This document shows positions 36,312-44,105 of a stretch of 64,000 bases of DNA, in pieces. Positions within the stretch are counted from its first letter, which is position 1. Each line of letters opens with the position of its first letter. The translations under genes were made by a program, and so were the position numbers. Source of the stretch: a virus. Location: the IMG/VR virus record IMGVR_UViG_3300044614_002617, positions 1 through 64,000 of that record; one strand, given 5' to 3'. Below the pieces are notes generated by a model. The model was not told where the DNA came from and made no database searches. It saw only the letters and a list, made by a program, of their open reading frames with translations.

Positions 36312-38309
36312 ATGTCAGATGATAAGAAAATTACTATCAAAATAGCAGATGGCGTAAGTCCAGACGAAAATATTAACGTCAACTCTATTGACGACGTAAC
36401 TGGAATTATTAAGCAACGTCTTGGGCGCACAATGCTGTCTAAGTCCGATGTTCAAAAAATCAACGAAGAAGAGTTTAAGAAGCGCAAATACAAACAATCT
36501 AAAGTCAAGTTTGGTTCACGTTTTAATACTCGTATTGGCGTAGGCGACTCTCTTTCAAAAGAACCTAAGCGCCTCTCAGACGCTGAGCTCAAAGAACTTT
36601 CTCTTATCGACCCCTATATTGGGGCAATCATCAATACCCGCGTTGCCCAGATTTCCAGCTTCGGCGCTCGGTCTGAGTCTAAGTTTGACAAGGGTGTTCG
36701 CGTTATTGATTTAGAAGAAATTCGCCGCGAAGATTTTGATAACGAAGAAGCCTTCGAGCGTGAACTCAAGCTCCGCGAAGCAGAAAAGAAAGCTATTCTT
36801 GAGTGGGTATTAAAGTGCGGAACTTCTGACAAAAAAGTTCTTGACGAAATGTACGAGGCCGCCGATCCTACCTTTAAACACTGTTCGCTGAAAGATTACT
36901 TTCAGGCTCAAACTCGCGCCCTGTTGACATTTGGTCGCAGCGCTCGCCAGAACCTTTTGAACGCTGATGGGACTATCTGTGCCTTCAGGCCAACTCCGAT
37001 TGAGACTATTAAGCAAGTCAAGTTTGGTTCTAAGGTTCACGTAACGGCAGTCTCTGATATCGCGCAGCAGTCAGAGGCGGACGCCGCTGAATACAACAAG
37101 ATTCCTGTCAACGAAAAGCCCATTGCCTACGTTCAAGAGGTAGATGGCGTTCAGACTGGCTTTTTTACAGAAGAAGACCTGAAAGTTGTTTACTACCAAG
37201 TCCAGTCATTCCTCGACCTCAATGGTTATCCTATGGGGCCGATTGAGTTCGCTTTGTTTTTGGTTTATATCCATCAGCACACCCTCAGCTACCTTCGTAA
37301 TCAGTTTGTTAAAGGACAGCTCTCTAAGAGTATGATTGTGGTCAGGCCCACCGACCCATCAGTCAAAATCTCCGACGAAGATATTGAGTCTTTTAAAATG
37401 GAGATTCAAAACCTAGCGACAAGAACAGACAATAGTTCTGTTATTCCGGTTATTGGCGGCCCCGTTGAGCTTGAGCTCATCAAGACAACGGAAACTCCAA
37501 AAGACATGGAATGGATGCAAGTTGAACAGACTGTTATTCGTGCGTTATGCTCCGCTTTCCAAATCTCCCCTACAGAAGCTGGCTTTGGGCAGCTTGGCGA
37601 CACCGCAGGTATGGGTCAAGGCAGTCGTGACTACGAACTCGTTCAGGGTGAAGAGCGCGGCCTCAGGCTCCTTGTAGATATCTTAATGGAAGATGTCAAC
37701 GATGCTGTTTATCAAAACTTCCCAGAAGCTAAAAAACGCTACAGGGTTGCGGCGTTTGGTATTGGTAATGAAACACGCGAAGGTGTAATTCAGCGCCAAT
37801 CTCAAGAACTACAAACAACAGCGACTCTAAATTCGCTGTTCAGTGATTCTGACAAAAATCGTCAATTTGAGTTCGGCGGCGATGTTCCCTTAGCTCCTCT
37901 GTTTCATCAGAATGTGGCTCGATACATGACTTATGGAAAGTTTATGGAGGCGTATTTTGGAATGGAAGGTGCCTCTAAGCGTCCAGAGCTAGACTTTATT
38001 ATCGACCCTAGTCTTAACCAAGCTTATCAGCAACTTAAGATGGGTATGCAGCAGATGCAGGCTCAGCAGCAAGCGCTCGGGCTGGAAGGTCAAAAAATGC
38101 AGCTCGAGGCACAGCAAGCTCAGATGCAACAAGCGGCTCAGGGCGAGCAGCAAGCTCAACAGAGCCAACCACAGCCACAACCAGAAGAGCAGCAAAAGTC
38201 AGAAGACGTTGAGCTTCAAAAGGCATGGGAAGAATCCATGAAGGCTAATCACGAAAGTCTGTTAAAATCATGGCTTAGAGTTCATGACTCGAAGATTGAT
38301 GAAGAGTGA
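36312..38309 (+). CDS. Portal protein
   Basis: 665 residues, ATG 36312 after ATAGGAAAT. The order of conserved parts (a DPYIGAIINTRVAQISS helix near 98-115, a wing with YPMGPIEFALF near 303-313, a stem with QFQISPTEAGFG-type segment near 418-430, and a helical crown) is typical of SPP1/HK97-type portals. It forms the dodecameric ring through which DNA enters, and docks terminase. The last 100 residues are Gln-rich, forming a long helix; that is common in portal crowns. A Gln/Ala-rich tail reaches to residue 640. Confidence 0.88.
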   Translation: MSDDKKITIKIADGVSPDENINVNSIDDVTGIIKQRLGRTMLSKSDVQKINEEEFKKRKYKQSKVKFGSRFNTRIGVGDSLSKEPKRLSDAELKELSLIDPYIGAIINTRVAQISSFGARSESKFDKGVRVIDLEEIRREDFDNEEAFERELKLREAEKKAILEWVLKCGTSDKKVLDEMYEAADPTFKHCSLKDYFQAQTRALLTFGRSARQNLLNADGTICAFRPTPIETIKQVKFGSKVHVTAVSDIAQQSEADAAEYNKIPVNEKPIAYVQEVDGVQTGFFTEEDLKVVYYQVQSFLDLNGYPMGPIEFALFLVYIHQHTLSYLRNQFVKGQLSKSMIVVRPTDPSVKISDEDIESFKMEIQNLATRTDNSSVIPVIGGPVELELIKTTETPKDMEWMQVEQTVIRALCSAFQISPTEAGFGQLGDTAGMGQGSRDYELVQGEERGLRLLVDILMEDVNDAVYQNFPEAKKRYRVAAFGIGNETREGVIQRQSQELQTTATLNSLFSDSDKNRQFEFGGDVPLAPLFHQNVARYMTYGKFMEAYFGMEGASKRPELDFIIDPSLNQAYQQLKMGMQQMQAQQQALGLEGQKMQLEAQQAQMQQAAQGEQQAQQSQPQPQPEEQQKSEDVELQKAWEESMKANHESLLKSWLRVHDSKIDEE

Positions 38310-38358
38310 TTAAAGTTTGTTTTTATGTGTTCCGATAGTTAATGTGGAGGTACCTGTT

Positions 38359-38661
38359 ATGGCAAATAAAGCTCAAGAGGCGCGTGAAGTGGCAGATAGT
38401 TTTAATCAACCAGAACAAAAAGCTAAGCGTATGGCTGAATTGGTTGGTCATATTGTAGATATTTTGATTGAAGATGCGTTGGCTGCCGCCAAGCGCGGGC
38501 TATACGATATGTCGTATAAGATGGAAGATATGGAAAAAGAACGTATCCGTATTGCTAACCTTCAAGAAGAAGAGGTTACTCGCGGCGTTATTGAAAAAAT
38601 GAATGAACTTGGCTTTCAGGCAGGTTTTGCTCGTCCATATATTAATGTTTCATGGAAATAA
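38359..38661 (+). CDS. Small helical hypothetical protein
   Basis: An upstream in-frame start at 38317 exists, but ATG 38359 follows GTGGAGG and is preferred (100 residues). Mostly helical and charged. Directly downstream of the portal with the same direction. No family recognised. Confidence 0.6.
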   Translation: MANKAQEAREVADSFNQPEQKAKRMAELVGHIVDILIEDALAAAKRGLYDMSYKMEDMEKERIRIANLQEEEVTRGVIEKMNELGFQAGFARPYINVSWK

Positions 38662-38888
38662 ATCAGTCTCTTGATCAGCTCATTGAGTTGGTCAAAAAAA
38701 TCCTATTAAAAAAGAAAACAAAAGTTATTGGAATTGAAGATTTAGGCAGATCTGCCCAAAAAGCAGATATAAAAGTTTTTCTTGACGAAGATAATGTTGC
38801 CGAGTTATGTTTTAGGCTGCGCGAAGAGAATATAATCGCTCGACCTCAAGGGAGGGGCATCTTTCGCCACATTAGAATTGTGGAGTAG
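38652..38888 (+). CDS. Small winged-helix-like hypothetical protein
   Basis: 78 residues overlapping the previous gene by 10 bases. Helix-rich with a beta hairpin end (RPQGRGIFRHIRIV) that could be a wing of a winged helix. DNA binding is only a guess. Confidence 0.5.
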   Translation: MEINQSLDQLIELVKKILLKKKTKVIGIEDLGRSAQKADIKVFLDEDNVAELCFRLREENIIARPQGRGIFRHIRIVE

Positions 38889-38890
38889 TT

Positions 38891-39328
38891 ATGTCTGAAC
38901 ACGAAAAAATAGTAGAAACGCTGCTTGGTCGCAAAAGTAGATTGATTGCTGGTTCTAAGTCAGGCTATAGACGCCGTCATCCCAAAAACCTTATTTGCTT
39001 TAATGCGAATGTAGTCGTTGAGGGCTTGGGCAAGGTTTGGTATGGAGACTTGGACATTACCTTAGACGAGGCCTTGTTGGTTAGGCTGGCTCAGCTTCTT
39101 GAGAGAGAAGTTTATGTGCTCCAAGAGATGGACGGGCGGTTTGACAATGAAGAAGCACCTAAAGTTGAAAAGGCTGTATATAAGGTTGCCAAAATACCTT
39201 TTTTAAGCTGGCATGTGTACGAAGGTGAGATTCGCATTGAATATTATGAAAGAAGCAAGAAGAGCGGCGTTATTCAAGAAAAATCAAAAAAACAGATAGA
39301 CAAGATTATAGAAAGGCTTAAAGAGTAG
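38891..39328 (+). CDS. Hypothetical protein
   Basis: 145 residues, ATG 38891 two bases after the previous stop. A basic N-terminal part (SKSGYRRRHPKN), a central strand region and a C-terminal Lys-rich helix. No family recognised. The block 38359-39328 looks like one operon. Confidence 0.6.
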   Translation: MSEHEKIVETLLGRKSRLIAGSKSGYRRRHPKNLICFNANVVVEGLGKVWYGDLDITLDEALLVRLAQLLEREVYVLQEMDGRFDNEEAPKVEKAVYKVAKIPFLSWHVYEGEIRIEYYERSKKSGVIQEKSKKQIDKIIERLKE

Positions 39329-39382
39329 AGCGGAAAGCAGCTTTTGTTTAAATGAAAACATACTTTTCTTTATGGTGTTTAA

Positions 39383-39997
39383 GTGAAACCAAATCTTCCT
39401 ACAGTGACTCTTATTATTGCTGATTGCGTTGATTACGACAGAGCTAGATTGTCTTTTGAGCACTGTAGGGCGTTGTGTAATTTTGGGGACGCCAAGCTTC
39501 TAACTCACTTTGATACCCAAGATTCTAATGTAGTCAAAATCCCCCCAATCAAGTCTATTGAAGAATACTCTCACTTTATGATCAAAGACTTGGCCAACTA
39601 TTTTGACACTCAGCACGTCTTGGTGGCTCAATGGGATGGGTTTGTTTGGAAGCCAGAGCTGTGGGACAACAAGTTCCTGCAGTACGACTACATTGGCGCT
39701 CCATGGCCTGAGAGCGTTCTATTCAAGGGAGTTCCTAAGCATTTCAACGTCGGTAATGGTGGATTCTCTTTAAGAAGTAAAAGACTTCAAGATTTTTTAC
39801 GAGATGACGATAAGATTACTATGCACAGGGCAGAAGATGTAGCCATCTGTCAGCTCAATAGGGCATACTTGGAAGCCAAGGGGTTTACGTTTGCTCCGTT
39901 TGAGTTGGCCGAGAAGTTTAGTTGGGAATGTTTAGAAATGAGTCCAGCGTTTGGAGTTCATGCTAGGCTAAGGCTTGTTAATAGGAACAAAAGATGA
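39383..39997 (+). CDS. DUF5672-type glycosyltransferase
   Basis: GTG start at 39383. The 204-residue protein has the DUF5672 hallmarks: QWDGFVWKPELWD, then YDYIGAPW, then NVGNGGFSLRSKRL and HRAEDVAICQ. This family adopts a GT-A-like fold and is often found in phages and in sugar-modification loci. The NGG and ED motifs are conserved. Acceptor unknown. Its last four bases overlap the following lipoprotein gene. Confidence 0.8.
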   Translation: MKPNLPTVTLIIADCVDYDRARLSFEHCRALCNFGDAKLLTHFDTQDSNVVKIPPIKSIEEYSHFMIKDLANYFDTQHVLVAQWDGFVWKPELWDNKFLQYDYIGAPWPESVLFKGVPKHFNVGNGGFSLRSKRLQDFLRDDDKITMHRAEDVAICQLNRAYLEAKGFTFAPFELAEKFSWECLEMSPAFGVHARLRLVNRNKR

Positions 39998-40239
39998 TCA
40001 GACTACTACTGTTACTACTATTGGTTGGTTGTGCAACTGCTCCAAAGCCAAAACAGCCAGACTTGTGTGCAACTGTTTATGACCCTCATCTTTGCCTTAT
40101 TACTATTGACAGCACGACATTTGCCGCCCATGGCAGTAATCGTTGTGTTGCTGTTAGAAAGTTAAAAAAAACACTCGAAGAAAGAAACCACAATCCACTA
40201 ATAGTAGAAAAAGCGGAATGCGGAAGAGTCCATGAATAA
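39994..40239 (+). CDS. Small lipoprotein (paralogue of 20095-20355)
   Basis: 81 residues, ATGA overlap with the glycosyltransferase gene. Signal ends at lipobox LLVGC (Cys13). The core (VYDPHLCLITIDSTTF, then GSNRC and NHNPLI, ending AECGRV) is nearly the same as in 20095, although the signal and linker differ. Both lie next to enzymes that modify macromolecules (Mom; glycosyltransferase). Probably envelope-anchored. Confidence 0.75.
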   Translation: MIRLLLLLLLVGCATAPKPKQPDLCATVYDPHLCLITIDSTTFAAHGSNRCVAVRKLKKTLEERNHNPLIVEKAECGRVHE

Positions 40240-40417
40240 TCTTTTGCAATTACAGAAAATTTATGATTTGGCAGTTGAGCTGTTCGGCGATAAAAAAACA
40301 GCAAATGAGTGGTTAAATACGCCAAATCATTTATTTTTTGATAAAACGCCGCTTGAGTATGCTCATAGTGTAAACGCTCAGAGTGTTATTGATACGTTGT
40401 TGGAAATGATGTTGTAA
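40232..40417 (+). CDS. Stand-alone antitoxin toxin-binding-like domain (MbcA/ParS/Xre, DUF2384)
   Basis: 61 residues overlapping the lipoprotein gene by 8 bases. The sequence AVELFGDKKTANEWLNTPNH, then TPLEYAHS and a final SVIDTLLEMM helix match the C-terminal toxin-binding domain of Xre/MbcA antitoxins of RES and MNT-type systems. These antitoxins usually have an HTH before this domain and a toxin gene next door. Neither is present, so this could be a phage inhibitor that neutralises a host toxin. The family call is by pattern. Confidence 0.6.
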   Translation: MNNLLQLQKIYDLAVELFGDKKTANEWLNTPNHLFFDKTPLEYAHSVNAQSVIDTLLEMML

Positions 40418-40442
40418 GTGAAAATGATTTTATGTCTTGTTT

Positions 40443-40505
40443 ATGTTTGAATCTGTGTATCGCAAAGCGACGGTAAACAAATGGGAGCCGGAGGACAAGC
40501 CATGA
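40443..40505 (+). pseudogene. Remnant of a WEPE-tailed gene
   Basis: A 20-residue frame (ends VNKWEPEDKP) starting at ATG 40443. Its end matches the C-terminus of 41227-41451 (VNEWEPEEKQ). The rest of a paralogue is missing, so it looks like a 3' fragment. It overlaps the start of the next gene (ATGA at 40502) and its WEPE codons contain that gene's ribosome binding site. Confidence 0.5.
40482..40495 (+). repeat. WEPE/ribosome-binding cassette, copy 1
   Basis: TGGGAGCCGGAGGA. The same word recurs at 41428-41441; variants are at 41216-41226, 41824-41835 and 42088-42101. It encodes a protein end in one frame (Trp-Glu-Pro-Glu) and supplies a GGAGG site for the next start codon. Confidence 0.7.
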
Positions 40506-40840
40506 AAGCCGTTTCAAAGTTTAGTTACATGACTATAGACGGTATCGGTTACTTCGAGCCAGAAGAAGCAATGACCTACGACGAGGCGCTGCAATGGGCA
40601 AAGATACGCGGCCTACGTCTTCTGACTCGTGGTGAGTGGTGTGATTTATGGGACCATAAGGAAGAGTTTAGAAAGAGTTGCCGAAATGCTGTTTATTGGA
40701 CGGCTTCGGTGTGTGCTAATAATGGTCTATATGTGTGGTTCTTTAATGGATTCAATGGGGACCTAGAATCCACCGGTCGTTATGGTTCTTATGTAGTTCG
40801 TGCAGTGCAAGAAGACGCAGAGGCTAATTATGGCTATTGA
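40502..40840 (+). CDS. FGE/DUF1566-like (C-type-lectin-fold) hypothetical protein
   Basis: An earlier in-frame ATG at 40481 exists, but ATG 40502 follows the GGAGG of the WEPE cassette and is preferred (112 residues). The order GLRLLTRGEWCDLWD, YWTASVCANNG and a final VVRAVQ recalls the formylglycine-generating-enzyme / DUF1566 fold, which is also used by some variable phage proteins. Two cysteines. The fold is inferred; the function (sugar or protein binding) is unknown. Confidence 0.45.
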   Translation: MKAVSKFSYMTIDGIGYFEPEEAMTYDEALQWAKIRGLRLLTRGEWCDLWDHKEEFRKSCRNAVYWTASVCANNGLYVWFFNGFNGDLESTGRYGSYVVRAVQEDAEANYGY

Positions 40841-40913
40841 AGAACGCATTGAAGTCGCCTGCGACAATGCAGCTTGGTTTGTACACCAGTACCTCGTCCG
40901 ATATGGTTGTTAA
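40830..40913 (+). CDS. Tiny hypothetical protein
   Basis: 27 residues (begins MAIEERIEVACDNA), overlapping the end of the previous gene, with AGAGG six bases upstream. Small, helical, no family. Confidence 0.35.
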   Translation: MAIEERIEVACDNAAWFVHQYLVRYGC

Positions 40914-40931
40914 TTAGGGGGAGTATGGCAA

Positions 40932-41240
40932 ATGAGACGGTCGGAGATGATTGAGCACATTGCACAAGAACTGATTGATGTGGCTGTCGATGAAAGGTCA
41001 CGCAACACAGCGTACCATGGCTACTTCCAACGCAAAGCCGCAGACCTACTGGACATGATTGAGGGGTTTGGGATGCAGCCGCCGTCTGCAGTCTTCGTGA
41101 TAGATTGGGACAGATGGGACCCTGACAGAAAAGAATGGTATCCGAGCAAAGAAAGAATCCACTCGAACAAATGGGAAAACGAGTTATCCAAAGAATTAGG
41201 AGAACTGGTAGAGAAGGAGCCAGAAGATGAAACGAAGTGA
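40932..41240 (+). CDS. Small helical protein, WEPE family
   Basis: 102 residues, start ATG 40932 after GGGGGAG. The N-terminal SEMIEHIAQELIDVAVDE and a GMQPPSAVF turn, then D-R-W-x-P and a KEPEDE end, match 41836-42264 and the start of 41227-41451 (paralogue group). Overlaps the next gene by 14 bases. Function unknown. Confidence 0.6.
   Translation: MRRSEMIEHIAQELIDVAVDERSRNTAYHGYFQRKAADLLDMIEGFGMQPPSAVFVIDWDRWDPDRKEWYPSKERIHSNKWENELSKELGELVEKEPEDETK
41216..41226 (+). repeat. WEPE cassette variant, copy 2
   Basis: GGAGCCAGAAG, directly before ATG 41227. In the previous gene it reads EPE(D). Confidence 0.55.
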
Positions 41241-41451
41241 GCTAGTTAACAAAATAAGTGAATACTTAAAAGAAGCTGGTTATAGTGCTGACATATCAGA
41301 CTACAATACAGTTCACCGGATTGTTTTTTTGGCTGAAATGGAAGGAATGCTTCCTCCAGCAATCAAAGTGCCCACAACCGGACAAGAAGATGGCGAAGTT
41401 TTTGAGCTAAACCTGCTAGTTAATGAGTGGGAGCCGGAGGAAAAACAATGA
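41227..41451 (+). CDS. Small protein, WEPE family
   Basis: 74 residues. Starts MKRSELVNKISEYLKEAGYS, similar to the starts of 40932 and 41836, has a GMLPPAI turn, and ends NEWEPEEKQ. The last WEPE codons supply the ribosome binding site for 41448. The shorter length than its paralogues suggests loss of an internal part. Confidence 0.6.
   Translation: MKRSELVNKISEYLKEAGYSADISDYNTVHRIVFLAEMEGMLPPAIKVPTTGQEDGEVFELNLLVNEWEPEEKQ
41428..41441 (+). repeat. WEPE cassette, copy 3
   Basis: TGGGAGCCGGAGGA, identical to 40482-40495, seven bases before ATG 41448. Confidence 0.7.
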
Positions 41452-41801
41452 ACAACCAACAAGCATTTAATAAGATGGTAAGACACCTGAGAAGACAGAA
41501 TAAACGTAGCTCTAACCAAGACGGCGGGATTTGTAGCTATCGTACTTACGATGGACTGAGGTGCGCGGTTGGTGCCCTGATTCCAAATCGCCTTTACGAT
41601 TCACATATTGAACATCAAACTATTGAATATGCAATGAAAACACATCCCCCTTTGGGTGAATATCTTGCAGGAGTCTCTCTTAACCTAATGAAGCACATGC
41701 AAGAAATACATGACGACGAGCCTGTGGGCAAATGGGAACAGTGCTTTGAGGAGGCTGCAAAAAAGTTCAACCTAACACTTCCGAAGAAAGCACAGAGCTA
41801 G
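41448..41801 (+). CDS. Small hypothetical protein
   Basis: A longer frame begins at 41427, but ATG 41448 follows GGAGG and overlaps the previous stop (ATGA), giving 117 residues. Helical with a CSYRTYDGLRCAVGALIP segment with two cysteines, like a family of small phage proteins. Function unknown. Confidence 0.55.
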   Translation: MNNQQAFNKMVRHLRRQNKRSSNQDGGICSYRTYDGLRCAVGALIPNRLYDSHIEHQTIEYAMKTHPPLGEYLAGVSLNLMKHMQEIHDDEPVGKWEQCFEEAAKKFNLTLPKKAQS

Positions 41802-41823
41802 CGGAAAGTGACAACAAACGAAC

Positions 41824-41835
41824 GGGAGCCAGAAA
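41824..41835 (+). repeat. WEPE cassette variant, copy 4
   Basis: GGGAGCCAGAAA directly before ATG 41836. In the WEPE frame it reads R-E-P-E with Trp changed to Arg, and the surrounding frame (NEREPENE) looks like a decayed copy. Confidence 0.5.
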
Positions 41836-42264
41836 ATGAAACGCAGTGGCCTACAGCAGATACTTAAAGACAGAATCGAAATGCGCATAAGAGAAGGTCA
41901 TTATGCGTCCGACAATACAGACTATGAAAGATGGGCGTTTGCACATTTTCTCGCGGATGAGCTAATCTCTTTGATTGAAGAGCAAGGAATGCAACCCCCA
42001 TCTGCCCCATTCCGGGTACGCAATAAACGCTGGAACCCAAAGAAAGAAGAATGGTACGAAATTGAAGAGTGGGCAATGTTAGACCAATGGGAGCCGGAGG
42101 GGGAAGCAACGCCGGATGGTTATGCTAATACTCTGCCAGATGGAGGCACTGCTGTAGGGCAGGGTGAGCCAAGTTTTACCTCTTTTAAAGACCTAACTGA
42201 AGAAGAGTGGGCGGTGCTAGACGAAAGTTTAAAACATGTAGGTCTTAGGACAAAAAATGAATAA
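41836..42264 (+). CDS. Small protein, WEPE family, with extra acidic tail
   Basis: 142 residues. Similar to 40932 across GMQPPSAPF and the RWNPKKEEWYE region, and contains WEPEG near residue 86. The tail beyond it (about 90-142) is Asp/Glu/Thr-rich. A fourth exact WEPE word at 42088 is inside the gene, not before a start. Function unknown. Confidence 0.6.
   Translation: MKRSGLQQILKDRIEMRIREGHYASDNTDYERWAFAHFLADELISLIEEQGMQPPSAPFRVRNKRWNPKKEEWYEIEEWAMLDQWEPEGEATPDGYANTLPDGGTAVGQGEPSFTSFKDLTEEEWAVLDESLKHVGLRTKNE
42088..42101 (+). repeat. WEPE cassette, copy 5 (internal)
   Basis: TGGGAGCCGGAGGG within 41836-42264. No start codon is used after it. Confidence 0.55.
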
Positions 42265-42532
42265 CAAAATCATTGATGAAATCCTTGATGAATTCGATTT
42301 TGAAAGAGTCCACAAGGTCATGAAGGCACTCAACTGGACTTGGCACGATACAGACGGCGTACCTACCATCGGCGACCTACGACGACAGGCAAGGACACTG
42401 CTGCAGGAACTGCTCAAGCACAACTACTACTGCACAGGTACGGGCGGGCTGTTTGCCTACAGAATAGCCGATACTGTGGGACTGCGATTTGAGGTCACTA
42501 GTTATGAAGTGGAAAAGGATTTGTCGGTATGA
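42257..42532 (+). CDS. Small hypothetical protein
   Basis: 91 residues, overlapping the previous gene by 8 bases. Helix-rich and contains a LNWTWHDTDGVPTIGDLRR stretch, an LNWTWxxxDGVPT-type phrase seen in unrelated small phage proteins. Function unknown. Confidence 0.6.
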   Translation: MNNKIIDEILDEFDFERVHKVMKALNWTWHDTDGVPTIGDLRRQARTLLQELLKHNYYCTGTGGLFAYRIADTVGLRFEVTSYEVEKDLSV

Positions 42533-42825
42533 AAGTCTACATCATCTGCTTCGACGGTGACCACATCTGTCATCCCACGGCATTTCTTGACCGAGAGAAG
42601 GCAGAGGAGCGTCTCAGAATTATGCAAGACGAGATGGATGCGGACGCAGATAAACATCAATGCAAGAGTTATTCGCAATGGTACTCGGTGGAGGAGTTAG
42701 AAATGGAACGCCCCATTAAGTTGAGCACCGAAGGTACTTTGAAGTTCCTTGAAATGCTAGACGGACAGGCTGAACCAAACGAAAACCTCAGAAAGGCTGC
42801 ATTGGAATCAGAAGACGCAACTTAA
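42529..42825 (+). CDS. Small hypothetical protein
   Basis: 98 residues, ATGA overlap with the previous gene. Begins with an alpha-beta unit (VYIICFDGDHICHPTAFLD) and contains a SYSQWYSVEELE segment. No family recognised. Confidence 0.6.
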   Translation: MKVYIICFDGDHICHPTAFLDREKAEERLRIMQDEMDADADKHQCKSYSQWYSVEELEMERPIKLSTEGTLKFLEMLDGQAEPNENLRKAALESEDAT

Positions 42826-42947
42826 ATTTCACATTTATGAAACTTAGATTACGCACTGACGAAATAATAGCTTTATTCTCTTTTAAAAAGAATAACTATA
42901 AAGTTATATCAATCAGAATCCGATAAATAAAACAAAGGGGGGTAGTT

Positions 42948-43127
42948 ATGTTTTACACTATTTCAGCAACGATTGATGACGAAGTTTACGTAGTTGCTAC
43001 AAATGTTCCAGATGACGAGCTTGAGGGCGAGCTACAGCATTTAACCCGCAGACATGCATTTAAGAATGTTGTAAGATTTGAAATAACACAAGAGATTGTT
43101 TTAGATCATTCCCCTATCCTAAAATAA
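42948..43127 (+). CDS. Small hypothetical protein (59 residues)
   Basis: ATG 42948 follows AAAGGGGGG, a strong ribosome binding site. The product begins MFYTISATIDDEVYVVATN and ends HSPILK, with an alpha-beta pattern. The gene is in the gap between 42826 and 43204; about 120 bases before it and 28 after it hold no other clear gene. Confidence 0.5.
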   Translation: MFYTISATIDDEVYVVATNVPDDELEGELQHLTRRHAFKNVVRFEITQEIVLDHSPILK

Positions 43128-43155
43128 CTAAAACTTAATTTTAACTTCCATCAAA

Positions 43156-43184
43156 TTGACAAATCTCTAGACATTGCCTATCCT
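43156..43184 (+). promoter_or_regulatory. Sigma70-like promoter before head-related genes
   Basis: TTGACA at 43156-43161 and TATCCT at 43179-43184 with 17-base spacing, about 20 bases before ATG 43205. The only perfect -35 consensus noted in the window. Confidence 0.6.
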
Positions 43185-43204
43185 TACTTTAAAGGAGAGG
43201 CGGT

Positions 43205-43507
43205 ATGTCTGATTTGCTTAATAATCTTGATTCGGTCGAACAAAACGCAGAAAAACAACAAGAATTCTTTAAAATGCTAGACGAAATGGTGTCTTCTTAT
43301 GGGCATCTTGTCCTGGAAGTTCAATCCATGGGGCAAAAAATTCAAGAATTAGCCGGACTTGCTCATTGGACAAAAGAACATACTGAGTATCTTTTAGCAA
43401 AAGATGAAGAGTATATGGCAGCCGTTAAAGCATTTATGGACTCAAAGGAGAGCAGCGATGGCAGCGAAGCCGACGCGGTTTCAGCAGACGTGTCCGAGAA
43501 AGCTTGA
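43205..43507 (+). CDS. Helical coiled-coil protein
   Basis: 100 residues, ATG 43205 after AAAGGAGAGG. Helical, with Glu/Gln/Lys heptads and an acidic end. Lies before genes linked to head assembly. Its overlap with the next gene (50 bases) uses a different frame. Function unknown. Confidence 0.6.
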   Translation: MSDLLNNLDSVEQNAEKQQEFFKMLDEMVSSYGHLVLEVQSMGQKIQELAGLAHWTKEHTEYLLAKDEEYMAAVKAFMDSKESSDGSEADAVSADVSEKA

Positions 43508-44105
43508 AAAGCTTCCATCGACACACTGCCCACTAGCCGTAGAGTCTATCGAAGCAATCAAGGCGGGACAGCCAGACAAAGTCACCTGTCCTTTCTTTGT
43601 TAACGACATGCATTCTAATTATTGCTTTTGGAAATTTATGGATGAGGACGGCGAGGCTATTGACTCTGCCCGCAGGATTGCACAGCTTAATGTTATACAA
43701 GAAGCAGAAGTCAAAGAAATCATTTCAAATACCGCAAAAACTATTTTAACAACGGTAGATGTAGAAGATGTTCAGCTTTTTAAAGAATCAGTCTATGAGG
43801 CCATGCCAGAAGCGTCTTATGATATTTACACTCAAGAATCGTGGGTGGAAGAAGTTGTAGGAGCGGAAGGTCTGCCACAAGAGCCGGGCAAACCGGGACG
43901 TAAAAAGAAGGTTAAAATTCAAGCACCTAAGGGGTTTTCGGGTGGACATGCTCTGCATAAGTCGGGAAAGAGAACTCAGTTGACAGGACTGTCTTCTAAA
44001 TGGCACGAGCACGTTAAGGAGTTTCAAAAAGGCGATACACCTATCCGTATGTCTTCTAATACTATGACAAAAAAGAAGAAAGACGAAAAAGATGAAGACG
44101 CATGA
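43458..44105 (+). CDS. Cys-containing HTH-like protein (possible small terminase or regulator)
   Basis: An earlier in-frame start at 43404 would lie deep in the previous gene; ATG 43458 follows AAGGAG at seven bases and is preferred (215 residues). The N-terminal part has THCPLAVESI, then VTCPFFVND and NYCFWKFM, a Cys-containing arrangement found in a group of phage proteins with a following helix-turn-helix-like segment (IAQLNVIQEAEVKEI). The middle is acidic and the C-terminus is Lys-rich (KKKKDEKDEDA). It could be a small terminase or transcription regulator. Confidence 0.45.
   Translation: MAAKPTRFQQTCPRKLEKLPSTHCPLAVESIEAIKAGQPDKVTCPFFVNDMHSNYCFWKFMDEDGEAIDSARRIAQLNVIQEAEVKEIISNTAKTILTTVDVEDVQLFKESVYEAMPEASYDIYTQESWVEEVVGAEGLPQEPGKPGRKKKVKIQAPKGFSGGHALHKSGKRTQLTGLSSKWHEHVKEFQKGDTPIRMSSNTMTKKKKDEKDEDA

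Noticed and set aside
40502-40840. Target of a diversity-generating retroelement
   Set aside because: No reverse transcriptase or matching template repeat is visible in the window; only the fold resemblance remains.
42837-42926. Possible 29-residue gene (MKLRLRTDEIIALFSF...)
   Set aside because: No ribosome binding site and no supporting motif; it may be chance in an A/T-rich gap.
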